Positions 34,586-42,702 of a stretch of DNA of 64,000 bases are shown one piece after another. The DNA lies in NCBI GenBank assembly GCA_900318255.1, contig ONJX01000025.1:1-64000 (forward strand), in the 5' to 3' direction. The notes beneath the pieces were generated by a model. That model did not search any database. It was not told the origin of the DNA and saw only the letters and a list, made by a program, of their open reading frames with translations. This DNA is from an uncultured Prevotellaceae bacterium (GTDB lineage: Bacteria > Bacteroidota > Bacteroidia > Bacteroidales > Muribaculaceae). The position numbers and the translations under genes are program-made. Numbering within the stretch: position 1 is the stretch's first letter; each line of letters begins with the position of its first letter.

Positions 34586-34646
34586 CGGGCTAGGCACGCC
34601 TTGTACCTACTTAACATTTAACATTTTACACTTAACACTTAACATA
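34586..34646. repeat. Inverted single copy of the 49-bp repeat unit
   Basis: TAGGCACGCCTTGTACCTAC, then TTAACATTTAAC and TTACACTTAACACTTAACAT. It is the reverse complement, with small changes, of the tandem unit at 2721-2916. Confidence 0.8.
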
Positions 34647-34651
34647 TAATT

Positions 34652-36346
34652 ATGGCAACTGTTGACGACAAGAAAATCATCTTCTCCATGGTGGGGGTGA
34701 GCAAGACAATTCAGCAAAACCAGAAACAAATTCTCAAGAATATCTATCTCTCCTTCTTCTATGGGGCAAAGATAGGCATCATTGGCCTCAATGGTGCAGG
34801 AAAATCGACGTTGATGAAAATCATCGCTGGCATCGAGAAGCAATATCAGGGCGAGGTGGTGTTTGCCCCTGGCTATAGTGTGGGCTACCTGCCTCAGGAT
34901 CCACAACTTGACCCTACTAAGACCGTGAAAGAGGTGGTTCAGGAAGGCGTGCAGCACATTGTTGATGCCCTCAAGGAATATGAGGAGATAAACCAGAAGT
35001 TTGGCCTGCCCGAGTATTATGAGGATGAAAACAAGATGAACGAGCTCTTCGCTCGCCAGGCAGAGTTGCAGGACATCATCGACGCTACCGACGCTTGGAA
35101 CCTCGACAGCCGCCTTGAGCGGGCAATGGATGCCCTGCGCTGTCCGCAAGGCGATGAGAGCACCGAGCACCTGAGTGGTGGCGAGCGGCGTCGAGTGGCA
35201 CTATGCCGACTGCTGTTGCAGAAGCCCGATGTGCTGTTGCTTGACGAGCCTACTAACCACCTCGATGCTGAGTCCATTGACTGGCTTGAGCAGCACTTGC
35301 AGCAGTATGAAGGCACTGTGATTGCCGTCACTCACGACCGCTACTTCCTCGACCATGTGGCGGGGTGGATCCTCGAGCTTGACCGCGGTGAGGGCATTCC
35401 CTGGCGCGGCAACTACAGCAGCTGGCTCGAGCAGAAGACCCTGCGACTGGCGCAAGAGGAGAAAACCGAGAGCAAGCGCCGCAAGACCCTGCAGCGTGAG
35501 CTTGAGTGGGTGCGCATGGCACCAAAGGCTCGTCAGGCCAAGGGCAAGGCGCGCCTCAACAGCTATGACAAGCTGCTCAACGAGAGCGTGAAGGAGAAAG
35601 AGGAGAAGCTCGAAATCTTTATCCCTAATGGGCCGCGTCTGGGCAACAAGGTGATAGAGGCACAGCATGTGGCCAAGGCCTTTGGCGACAAGTTGCTCTT
35701 CGACGACCTCAACTTCATGCTGCCGCCTAACGGCATAGTGGGAGTGATAGGACCCAACGGTGCCGGCAAGACCACTCTGTTCCGCTTGATTATGGGACTC
35801 GAGAAGCCCGACAGCGGCACCTTTGAGGTGGGCGAGACGGTAAAGGCCGTGTATGTTGACCAGCAGCACACCAGCATCGACCCCGAGAAGACCGTCTATG
35901 AGGTGATCTCGGGTGGGGTAGAGCTGCTGCGCATGGGAGGACGCGACGTGAACGCCCGCGCCTACCTGTCGCGTTTCAACTTCTCGGGCGTTGACCAGCA
36001 GAAGAAGTGTGGCGTGCTCAGCGGTGGCGAGCGCAACCGTCTGCAACTGGCATTGGCGCTCAAGGAAGAGGGCAACGTGCTGCTGCTCGATGAGCCCACT
36101 AACGACATCGACGTCAACACCCTGCGAGCCCTTGAGGAAGGTCTCGACGACTTCGCTGGCTGTGCGGTCATCATCAGCCACGACCGCTGGTTCCTCGACC
36201 GCATCTGCACCCACATCCTCGCCTTTGAGGGTGACAGTAATGTTTTCTTCTTTGAGGGTTCCTACTCCGAATATGAAGAAAACAAGCTCAAGCGCCTTGG
36301 GAAAGAAGAGCCCACTCGAGTGCGCTATCGCAAGCTCACCGACTGA
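34652..36346 (+). CDS. ettA: Energy-dependent translational throttle protein EttA
   Basis: A 564-residue ABC-F protein with two nucleotide-binding domains and no membrane part. Walker A motifs are GLNGAGKS (45-52) and GPNGAGKT (about 367-374); signatures are LSGGERRRV near 173 and LSGGERNRL near 456; Walker B sequences are LLLDEPTNHLD and LLLDEPTNDID. The linker (about 240-330) has the EttA-type P-site tRNA interaction motif. EttA binds the ribosomal E site and gates entry into elongation according to ATP/ADP. The divergent second Walker B extension (TNDID rather than TNHLD) is characteristic of EttA. A terminator hairpin follows about 100 bp later. Confidence 0.95.
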   Translation: MATVDDKKIIFSMVGVSKTIQQNQKQILKNIYLSFFYGAKIGIIGLNGAGKSTLMKIIAGIEKQYQGEVVFAPGYSVGYLPQDPQLDPTKTVKEVVQEGVQHIVDALKEYEEINQKFGLPEYYEDENKMNELFARQAELQDIIDATDAWNLDSRLERAMDALRCPQGDESTEHLSGGERRRVALCRLLLQKPDVLLLDEPTNHLDAESIDWLEQHLQQYEGTVIAVTHDRYFLDHVAGWILELDRGEGIPWRGNYSSWLEQKTLRLAQEEKTESKRRKTLQRELEWVRMAPKARQAKGKARLNSYDKLLNESVKEKEEKLEIFIPNGPRLGNKVIEAQHVAKAFGDKLLFDDLNFMLPPNGIVGVIGPNGAGKTTLFRLIMGLEKPDSGTFEVGETVKAVYVDQQHTSIDPEKTVYEVISGGVELLRMGGRDVNARAYLSRFNFSGVDQQKKCGVLSGGERNRLQLALALKEEGNVLLLDEPTNDIDVNTLRALEEGLDDFAGCAVIISHDRWFLDRICTHILAFEGDSNVFFFEGSYSEYEENKLKRLGKEEPTRVRYRKLTD

Positions 36347-36447
36347 TAATGTGGTATTTATCCCATCCTGTTTCTTTAACCAAATGGCCAATAGAGGGTC
36401 CTATGTGTGTGGTTGACTTTATAGGTGGTATAAGATTACATAGCAAA

Positions 36448-36485
36448 TGAAACAATGGGGTCAGACCCCGTTGTTTCATTTTTTT
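36448..36485 (+). terminator. ettA terminator / palindromic element
   Basis: Near-perfect hairpin of 15-bp arms (TGAAACAATGGGGTC and GACCCCGTTGTTTCA, one mismatch) with a 1-nt loop, followed by seven T. A degenerate copy without T-tract is at 36629-36657. Confidence 0.75.
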
Positions 36486-36498
36486 GGTGGTTGGTGGT

Positions 36499-36657
36499 GT
36501 CGCCTCAGGCGACGGGGGGCGGATTGGTTATGTTCCGTGGGTGCCGAGTGCTTCAGTCGCCTGTGGCTCCTTCGTCACTCGGTACCCACGGTTACTCAGA
36601 GGTCAGCCTTTGGCTGAAACCTGGCATTTTGAAACAATGGGGTCAGACTCCGATGTT
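36499..36657. repeat. Cluster of palindromic elements
   Basis: In succession: GTCGCCT-c-AGGCGAC (36499-36513); a large hairpin with 16-bp arms CCGTGGGTGCCGAGTG (36535-36550) and CACTCGGTACCCACGG (36576-36591, one mismatch); TCAGCC-ttt-GGCTGA (36603-36617) inside the block GTTACTCAGAGGTCAGCC; and a degenerate copy of the ettA hairpin (36629-36657). The GTTACTCAGAGGTCAGCC block recurs at 43045-43073. The pgk-ettA gap 36347-36748 has no gene. Confidence 0.85.
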
Positions 36658-36694
36658 TCTAAAAAGGCGATTAAGGCAATGCTTGGAAATAATG

Positions 36695-36726
36695 ATAACG
36701 GCTCACCGTCATTGATGAGCCGTTAT
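36695..36726 (-). terminator. pgk terminator
   Basis: Arms ATAACGGCTCA (36695-36705) and TGAGCCGTTAT (36716-36726), starting 23 bp after the pgk stop. On the minus strand it is followed by CATTATTTCC, a weak T-tract. Confidence 0.65.
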
Positions 36727-36748
36727 CTGTTAGTATGAGAGTAAATGA

Positions 36749-38002
36749 TTACTCGCCCTTGATGGCTGCTACGCCTGGGAGGACTTTGCCCTCGATGGCT
36801 TCGAGCATGGCGCCACCACCAGTCGAGACGTAAGACACCTGGTCGGCGAGACCGAACTTGTTGACAGCAGCCACCGAGTCGCCGCCGCCCACGAGCGAGT
36901 AGGCACCGTTCTTGGTAGCCTCGGCAACGTACTTGGCGATTTCGCCAGTGCCCTTAGCAAAGTTTTCAAACTCAAACACTCCCACTGGTCCGTTCCACAA
37001 GATGGTCTTGCTCTTCATGATGATTTCTTTCCACAAAGCTAGCGAAGCGGGGCTGGCGTCCATGCCTTCCCAGCCGTCCTCAATGTTGTGTGTGTCGAAG
37101 ATGCGCTGCTCGGTGTCGTTCTTGAACTCACGGCCAGCAACAGTGGCAACCGAGAGCTGCACATGCACGCCTTTCTTCTTAGCCTCGGCGAGCACGTTGA
37201 GGGCCTCGGGCATGAGGTCGTCCTCATGTAGCGAGTTGCCTATCTTGCCACCTTCGGCTTTGAAGAATGTGAATCCCATGCCGCCGCCAATGATGAGGTT
37301 GTCAACCTTGTCGAGCAGGTTCTTGATGACGGCGAGCTTCGACGACACCTTGCTGCCGCCAATGATGGCGGTGAAGGGGTGCTGAGCATTCTTGAGCACA
37401 TTGTCGATGGCGGTCACCTCTTTCTCCATGAGCAGTCCCAGCATCTTGTTGTCGTCGTCAAAATAGTCGGCGATGACGGCAGTCGAGGCATGACGGCGGT
37501 GAGCGGTGCCAAAGGCGTCATTCACATAGCAGTCGGCATAGCTGGCGAGAGTCTTGGCAAACTCGGCCTGGCGGGTCTTCATCTCCTTCTTGGCGGCGTC
37601 ATAGCCAGGGTCTTCCTTGTCGATACCCACTGGCTTACCTTCCTCCTCGGGATAGAAGCGCAGGTTCTCGAGCAGCAGCACTTCACCGGGCTTGAGGGCA
37701 GCGGCAGCGTCGGCTGCCTTGGCGCAGTCGGGTGCAAATTTCACCTCTGTGCCCAGAGCTGCGGCCACGTCGCCGGTAATCTGGCTCAGAGAGAGCTTGG
37801 CGTTTACTTTGCCTTTAGGCTTGCCCATGTGAGACATCACCACAAGAGCTCCGCCGTCGGCAAGAATCTTCTTGAGGGTGGGCAACGCGCCTCGAATGCG
37901 GGTGTCGTCGGTTATCTTACCCTCCTCATTTAGAGGAACATTGAAATCAACACGCACGATTGCCTTCTTACCGGCAAAGTTGTAATCATTAAAATTAGCC
38001 AT
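36749..38002 (-). CDS. pgk: Phosphoglycerate kinase
   Basis: A 417-residue glycolytic kinase moving phosphate between 1,3-bisphosphoglycerate and ADP. Family landmarks: RVDFNVPL (17-24) and the [11 protein letters not shown] segment, SHMGKPKG (about 57-64), ENLRFYPEE near 116, the GGSKVSSK hinge near 215, and the C-terminal nucleotide-binding GGGDSVAA near 375 and STGGGAMLE near 396. Full length. Single gene; the -7 box TAACTTTG lies at 38047-38054. Confidence 0.98.
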   Translation of the reverse strand: MANFNDYNFAGKKAIVRVDFNVPLNEEGKITDDTRIRGALPTLKKILADGGALVVMSHMGKPKGKVNAKLSLSQITGDVAAALGTEVKFAPDCAKAADAAAALKPGEVLLLENLRFYPEEEGKPVGIDKEDPGYDAAKKEMKTRQAEFAKTLASYADCYVNDAFGTAHRRHASTAVIADYFDDDNKMLGLLMEKEVTAIDNVLKNAQHPFTAIIGGSKVSSKLAVIKNLLDKVDNLIIGGGMGFTFFKAEGGKIGNSLHEDDLMPEALNVLAEAKKKGVHVQLSVATVAGREFKNDTEQRIFDTHNIEDGWEGMDASPASLALWKEIIMKSKTILWNGPVGVFEFENFAKGTGEIAKYVAEATKNGAYSLVGGGDSVAAVNKFGLADQVSYVSTGGGAMLEAIEGKVLPGVAAIKGE

Positions 38003-38046
38003 TTTGAAAAATTATTATAAATTATTACCTAATTGATTTTATTTTG

Positions 38047-38054
38047 CAAAGTTA
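38047..38054 (-). promoter_or_regulatory. -7 box of pgk
   Basis: Minus strand TAACTTTG; a TTTG-type -33 candidate ends 20 bp upstream (CAA at 38075-38077). Start codon 44 bp downstream. Confidence 0.55.
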
Positions 38055-38102
38055 ATAAAAAGAATTGCAATGAGCAAATTTGTTTCGTTGAACTAACTCT
38101 TA

Positions 38103-39212
38103 TCAAAGTTCTGCCTCTTTGAGTTTCTCGGCGTTTTCGGCCACGATGAGGTGGTCAATGCAGTCCTGTATGTCGCCATCCATAAAAGCAGGCAGGTTGT
38201 AAATGGTGTAACCTATGCGATGGTCGGTGATGCGCCCCTGGGGGTAGTTGTAGGTGCGAATCTTTGCCGAGCGGTCGCCGGTGCTCACCAGTGTCTTGCG
38301 TCGGCTGGCGATGTCATCGACATACTTCTGGTGCTCCTTGTCGTAGATGAAGGTGCGCAGGCGCGCCAGAGCGCGCTCCTTGTTCTTGGGCTGGTCGCGG
38401 GTCTCGGTACACTCGATGAGGATTTCCTGGTCCTCGCCAGTGTTGGGGTTGTTCCACATGTAGCGCAGGCGCACTCCCGAGTTCACCTTGTTCACGTTTT
38501 GGCCGCCGGCGCCACTTGAACGGAAGTAGTCCCACTTGATTTCGCCTTCATTAATCTCAATATCAAAAGGCTCGGCTTCGGGCAGGATAGCCACGCTCGC
38601 TGCCGAGGTGTGCACTCTTCCCTGGGTCTCGGTCACTGGCACACGCTGCACGCGGTGCACGCCGCTCTCATACTTGAGTGTGCCATACACGCCATTGCCC
38701 GTGACACTGAACACGATTTCTTTGTAGCCTCCTGCAGCACCCTCGCTGCACGAAGACATCTCTATCTTCCATCCCTTGCTCTCGCAGTAGCGGGTGTACA
38801 TGCGTGCCAGGTCGCCAGCAAAGAGGGCCGCCTCGTCGCCGCCCGTGCCGCCGCGTATCTCGATGATGGCGTTCTTCGAGTCCTCGGGATCTTCGGGAAT
38901 GAGTAGCAGTTTTATCTTTTCCTCAAGTTTAGGGATTTCCTGCTGGTTGGCTTCGATTTCTTCACGAGCCATGGCTCGCAGCTCCTCGTCGCTCTCGCTG
39001 GCGAGTAGTTCCTTAGCATCCTCTAAATCTTGTAATTTCTTCTTATAGTCATGAGTCACAGCAAGCAGGTTCTCAAGGCTTTTATACTCCTTGCTGAGCT
39101 TCACATATCGCTTTTGGTCGGCGATGACTGCTGGGTCGGTGATAAGAGTCTGAATCTCCTCAAAACGTGCGTCAAGACCCTCCAGCCGCTCTAATAATGT
39201 GTTATTTGCCAT
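38103..39212 (-). CDS. prfA: Peptide chain release factor 1
   Basis: RF1 reads UAA and UAG stop codons and releases the peptide. The codon-recognition tripeptide PVT is present (VQRVPVTETQGR), as is the catalytic GGQ in SSGAGGQNVNKVNSG, the Gln of which is methylated by PrmC in other bacteria. The frame is open up to an ATG at 39236, but I chose the ATG at 39212 (MANNTLLERL, 369 residues): a TACCTTTG -7 box occupies 39234-39241, so the upstream codon would lie at or before the transcription start. Length then matches RF1 elsewhere. Confidence 0.95.
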   Translation of the reverse strand: MANNTLLERLEGLDARFEEIQTLITDPAVIADQKRYVKLSKEYKSLENLLAVTHDYKKKLQDLEDAKELLASESDEELRAMAREEIEANQQEIPKLEEKIKLLLIPEDPEDSKNAIIEIRGGTGGDEAALFAGDLARMYTRYCESKGWKIEMSSCSEGAAGGYKEIVFSVTGNGVYGTLKYESGVHRVQRVPVTETQGRVHTSAASVAILPEAEPFDIEINEGEIKWDYFRSSGAGGQNVNKVNSGVRLRYMWNNPNTGEDQEILIECTETRDQPKNKERALARLRTFIYDKEHQKYVDDIASRRKTLVSTGDRSAKIRTYNYPQGRITDHRIGYTIYNLPAFMDGDIQDCIDHLIVAENAEKLKEAEL

Positions 39213-39233
39213 ATATGACGTTATTTTTGGCTG

Positions 39234-39241
39234 CAAAGGTA
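39234..39241 (-). promoter_or_regulatory. -7 box of prfA
   Basis: Minus strand TACCTTTG, 21 bp before the ATG at 39212. It decides against the longer start. Confidence 0.65.
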
Positions 39242-39388
39242 GTGTTTTTAAGTGATAAATGTTAAGTTTTAAGTGTTAAGTTTCGTTTTTGTATTCACAT
39301 TTTAAGGACATGGCTACATTGGCGGATGGCGATTCGGGGGCGATTTCCTCAGATTTCCTCAAAATTGACTAAAAGAATAAGTCTATGC

Positions 39389-39418
39389 TTTGAGTTTAGG
39401 AAAAAAGTCGTAATTTTG
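39389..39418 (+). promoter_or_regulatory. Promoter of the kinase gene
   Basis: TTTG (39389-39392), 18 bp, then TAATTTTG (39411-39418), 31 bp before the start codon. Good fit to the Bacteroidetes -33/-7 layout. The rest of 39213-39449 has only TTAAGTGTTAAG-type words. Confidence 0.65.
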
Positions 39419-39449
39419 TAGTTTGATTGAAAGTGACTTGTAAAAAACT

Positions 39450-41324
39450 ATGGCCGATAACAAAGAATATGAGTGGGCTCTACCCATAGGAACTACCATT
39501 AACGGAGGTCAGTACCCTTATGAGGTCGTTGATGTGCTTGGGCATGGCGGCTTTGGCATCACATATAAGGTGAAGGCGCGTGTCACTCTCCACCACATCA
39601 AGGTGGATGTGTTTTTTGCCTTGAAAGAGTATTTTCCAACTGGCTGCTGGCGTGGCGGAGACGGTGCGACAATGGAATACTCGCCATCACTTGCCAACGA
39701 CACTAAAACGGGACTCAAGGACTTTATCACTGAAGGCAACCGATTGCAGAAAATCTGTAATGTAACCCCCAATATCGTGAACGTGAACGAGGTATTCCAA
39801 GCCAACGGTACCGCCTATTTCGTTATGGAATACCTTTCGGGTGGCGACCTTAGGCAGATGGTTCGCAACAATGGTGCTCCTTTAAGTGAGGCGGCGATGA
39901 TGAGCATCCTCAACCCTATTGCCAGAGCAATAGATGCCGTGCACCAGAACCATATCCTGCACCTCGACATCAAGCCCGAGAACATCGTCATGCGCCAGGG
40001 CGACGACGGCACGCCCCAGGTGCCGGTGCTCATCGACTTTGGCATCGCCGTGCACTTCGACAGCCGCGGCAAGCCCACCACCACGCATCCCACCAAGGGC
40101 GTGACGCCCGGCTACTCGCCCGCCGAGCAATATGCCGGCGTCAAGCGCTTTGAGCCGCGCTTCGACATCTACTCGCTCAGCGCCACTTGCTACTATATGC
40201 TCACCGGCAAGGACCCGCTTGAAGCCTTTGAGGTTGACGAGAACGCCATTCTCGCCGAGCTCACCCCGCTGGTGAGCAAGCGCACTTGCGACGCTATCAT
40301 GCGTGGCATGTCACGCATGGCCGGCGCGCGGCCTGCCAGTGTGGCAGAGTTTCTCAAGAGCTTCAACGAGAGTAATGCCCTGGCCATTGGCACCGTGGTG
40401 CCCGGCACGGCTTGCCGCTACATGATAAAGATGGTAATCGACGAGACACCCGGCTATGTCCACTACCAGGCCTCGCCGGCTGGCGGCGACGAGCGTGAGC
40501 GCGACCCCAACCGCACGCGCGACATGCGCAACCGCGGCAACCGGTCGAGGCTCTACGACCTCTATGAGCAGCTCAATGACGGCAAGCGCATCGCCGCCGG
40601 TGATGAGCCACGGTCCTGGAGCCTGCCGCTGCTCGACAAGGCTCGCTACACTCCCATGCAGTGGGGCGTGCAGATGTTGAAGGGTGGCGGCGTGAGCAGC
40701 GAGTATTTCATCGTCGAGGGCACCCAGTATCTGGCACTGTGCGAGGGCTACAAAGCACCGCCGCGGCAGCGCAAGCCACGCAAGGAAAAGGAAGAACGCT
40801 CCGAACAGCTCATCATCATGAGGCAAAAAGCGAAGCGATGGCTCAAGATTGCACTCCTGGCCACGGCAATCGCAGCACTGACGGCGCTGGCCGTGTGGGG
40901 CGTGACAAAGCTATTAAGCAACAAGGACGACGACACCTCACAGCAAAGCGACGAGCCATCAACTGAGGTTTTGAACGATTCTATCCCTGCTGCTGACGAT
41001 GCCGCCGCTGCCGTGACTCCCAATGTCAATCCCAAACCCGAGGAAGTGACAACCACCACCACTGTGCAGGAGGAGCCCAAAGCGGTAGAGAAGAAAGAAA
41101 CTCCTAAAGTGGAAGAAACTCCTAAGCCGCAGGATAAACCTAAGGTGCAGGAAAAACCTAAAACTGAGGAAATAATACCTAAGGTGGTGGAGAAACCCAA
41201 GAAGGAGGAAACCACCACCGACGATAATGCCTATCGCGACAAAGCTTCTCTTATAACTAAGGCGCGCCGCGGCGACAAAAAAGCGCAAGAGATATGCGAC
41301 TTGCGAGGCATACCCTGGAAGTGA
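39450..41324 (+). CDS. Transmembrane Ser/Thr protein kinase (Hanks type)
   Basis: A 624-residue protein. Kinase domain about 20-300: glycine loop GHGGFG (31-36), ATP lysine Lys59 in FALKEY, catalytic loop HLDIKPEN with Asp173, Lys175 and Asn178 (Leu in place of the Arg of HRD), DFG at 196-198, and an activation/P+1 segment ending TPGYSPAEQY. The middle part (about 320-450) is unrecognised. One membrane helix lies at about 467-487, then a Pro/Glu/Lys/Thr-rich low-complexity stretch (about 500-585) and a short C-terminal motif with TKARRGDKKAQEICDLRG that resembles a Sel1-type helix. The absence of the HRD Arg suggests phosphorylation-independent activation. It precedes the secreted FGE gene. 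Confidence 0.9.
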   Translation: MADNKEYEWALPIGTTINGGQYPYEVVDVLGHGGFGITYKVKARVTLHHIKVDVFFALKEYFPTGCWRGGDGATMEYSPSLANDTKTGLKDFITEGNRLQKICNVTPNIVNVNEVFQANGTAYFVMEYLSGGDLRQMVRNNGAPLSEAAMMSILNPIARAIDAVHQNHILHLDIKPENIVMRQGDDGTPQVPVLIDFGIAVHFDSRGKPTTTHPTKGVTPGYSPAEQYAGVKRFEPRFDIYSLSATCYYMLTGKDPLEAFEVDENAILAELTPLVSKRTCDAIMRGMSRMAGARPASVAEFLKSFNESNALAIGTVVPGTACRYMIKMVIDETPGYVHYQASPAGGDERERDPNRTRDMRNRGNRSRLYDLYEQLNDGKRIAAGDEPRSWSLPLLDKARYTPMQWGVQMLKGGGVSSEYFIVEGTQYLALCEGYKAPPRQRKPRKEKEERSEQLIIMRQKAKRWLKIALLATAIAALTALAVWGVTKLLSNKDDDTSQQSDEPSTEVLNDSIPAADDAAAAVTPNVNPKPEEVTTTTTVQEEPKAVEKKETPKVEETPKPQDKPKVQEKPKTEEIIPKVVEKPKKEETTTDDNAYRDKASLITKARRGDKKAQEICDLRGIPWK

Positions 41325-41332
41325 TGGTTTTA

Positions 41333-41375
41333 TTCAAGTCTATAAAGCTTTAACTTAAAGCTTTATAGACTTGAA
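41333..41375. repeat. Perfect 43-nt palindrome between kinase and FGE gene
   Basis: Arms of 21 bp, TTCAAGTCTATAAAGCTTTAA (41333-41353) and its reverse complement (41355-41375), around one central base. It starts 9 bp after the kinase stop codon. No T-tract follows; it may act as an RNA hairpin stabilising the upstream transcript, or be a mobile palindrome. Confidence 0.85.
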
Positions 41376-41475
41376 GGTTAGAGGTTAGATGTTAGCGGAT
41401 AGCGGATAGGGGTTAGAGAACAAAGTTCATGGATTTTTTTACTGTAGAATTTTGAATTAAACGAATAAAATAATT

Positions 41476-42543
41476 ATGAAAAAATCATTATTCATCTTAT
41501 CACTGATGCTCGTGGTGGCGGTGGCTGCTGTGGCGGCTACGTTCAGCGAGATCAAGGAGCAAGCCCTCCTTGGCGACCGCGAGGCGATGTATCAGCTCTC
41601 GAAGTGCTACATGGAAGGCAACGGCGTGGCAGCCGACTATGACCGGTCGGACTACTGGCTCGAGCGCGCTGCCAGGGAGGGGCAGCCCGACGCCAAGAGG
41701 GTGCTTGACCTGATGGGAGGAAAAACCGAGCTCTCTTCATCGAAGCGCGCGCAGCTGGCGGCCGAGGAGAAGCGCGAGCGCGAGCGTCTGCTCGCCGAGC
41801 GCCAGCGCGGCAACAACGGCGGCTCCACCGTCACACCTCCCGCCACCGGCGGCAACCTCACGTTCACGGTCAATGGCGTGTCGTTAACGATGGTGGCGGT
41901 GCCAGGCGGCACGTTCACCATGGGCGCCACCAGCGAGCAGGGCAGCGACGCTTTTGATGGCGAGAAACCCGCCCACAGCGTGACCTTGAGGTCGTTCTAC
42001 ATCGGCCAGACCGAGGTGACGCAGGAGCTGTGGCAGGCGGTGCTGGGCAACAATCCGAGTTACAAGAAGGGTGCGAAGCTACCAGTGGAGCGGGTGAGCT
42101 GGGACGACTGCCAGGAGTTCATTCGCAAGCTGAACCAGATGACCGGCAAGAACTTCCGCCTTCCCACCGAGGCCGAGTGGGAGTACGCCGCCCGCGGTGG
42201 CAACCGCAGTCGGGGCTACAAGTACAGCGGCAGCAACAACATTGGAGATGTGGCGTGGTACGGTGACAAAATCGGCAGCAGCACCCATGAAGTCGCCACC
42301 AAGCGTGCCAACGAGCTTGGTCTCTACGACATGAGCGGCAACGTGTGGGAGTGGTGCAGCGACTGGTATGGCAGCTATAGCAGCAGTGCGCAGACCAACC
42401 CCACTGGCCCCAGTTCGGGCTCTTTGCGCGTGTTCCGTGGCGGCGGCTGGGGCGACTTCGCGGGGTTCTGCCGCGTGTCGGGCCGCAACCGCCGCTCGCC
42501 CGGCGACCGCGGCAACGGCGTCGGCTTGCGCCTCGCCCTATAG
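41476..42543 (+). CDS. Secreted Sel1-FGE (SUMF1) protein, probable DGR variable protein
   Basis: A 355-residue protein: signal peptide about 1-21, one Sel1 repeat region (about 31-78), a linker rich in Arg/Glu (85-120) and a formylglycine-generating-enzyme/SUMF1 domain (about 128-355), which has the C-type-lectin-like fold. GGTFTMG, TEVTQELW, LPTEAEWEYAARGG and GNVWEWCSDWY mark the domain. The last 35 codons (residues 318-352, 42427-42531) look like a DGR variable region: most positions that are Asn in standard templates are NNC codons here (GGC, GAC, TTC, CGC, AAC) between invariant RGG-W, CRVS and GLRLA. Catalytic activity is unlikely; ligand display is expected. It follows the kinase and precedes the accessory-like gene. 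Confidence 0.88.
   Translation: MKKSLFILSLMLVVAVAAVAATFSEIKEQALLGDREAMYQLSKCYMEGNGVAADYDRSDYWLERAAREGQPDAKRVLDLMGGKTELSSSKRAQLAAEEKRERERLLAERQRGNNGGSTVTPPATGGNLTFTVNGVSLTMVAVPGGTFTMGATSEQGSDAFDGEKPAHSVTLRSFYIGQTEVTQELWQAVLGNNPSYKKGAKLPVERVSWDDCQEFIRKLNQMTGKNFRLPTEAEWEYAARGGNRSRGYKYSGSNNIGDVAWYGDKIGSSTHEVATKRANELGLYDMSGNVWEWCSDWYGSYSSSAQTNPTGPSSGSLRVFRGGGWGDFAGFCRVSGRNRRSPGDRGNGVGLRLAL
42427..42537 (+). other. Putative DGR variable region (VR)
   Basis: Codons 324, 326, 327, 328, 331, 336, 338-340, 343, 344, 346-349 are of the NNC type (GGC, GAC, TTC, CGC, AAC, GTC), as produced by adenine-directed mutagenesis of AAC-, AGC- or ATC-codons in a template. The fixed framework codons (CGT GGC, TGG, TGC CGC GTG TCG, CGC CTC GCC) keep their identity. 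No template copy is seen within the window. Confidence 0.65.
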
Positions 42544-42562
42544 TTCGCTCTCTCAGAAAAAA

Positions 42563-42642
42563 CTCGCATTTCCTGGATTTTGCCAAAAAAGGCGAGGAGC
42601 GCCAGCCCGAGCCGTAAAAAGGCAAAATCCAGGAAATGCGAG
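42563..42642. repeat. 22-bp perfect inverted repeat after the VR
   Basis: Left arm 42563-42584 (begins CTCGCATTTCCTGG), right arm 42621-42642 (ends CCAGGAAATGCGAG), 36-nt spacer. It starts 20 bp after the FGE stop codon. DGR targets typically have a hairpin just downstream of the VR, though usually shorter. A second small hairpin, CGCCC...GGGCG, is at 42665-42685. Confidence 0.85.
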
Positions 42643-42702
42643 GGGGTAGGCTATACATTTCATACGCCCGAGCGTAGCGAGGGCGAAAAATTTTTGGGAG
42701 AT

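Noticed and set aside
42580..42702. Upstream extension of the accessory-like gene (41 more codons)
   Set aside because: It translates the arms of the 22-bp inverted repeat and a second palindrome. The ATG at 42703 has a ribosome-binding-like GGGAG and starts the recognisable fold.
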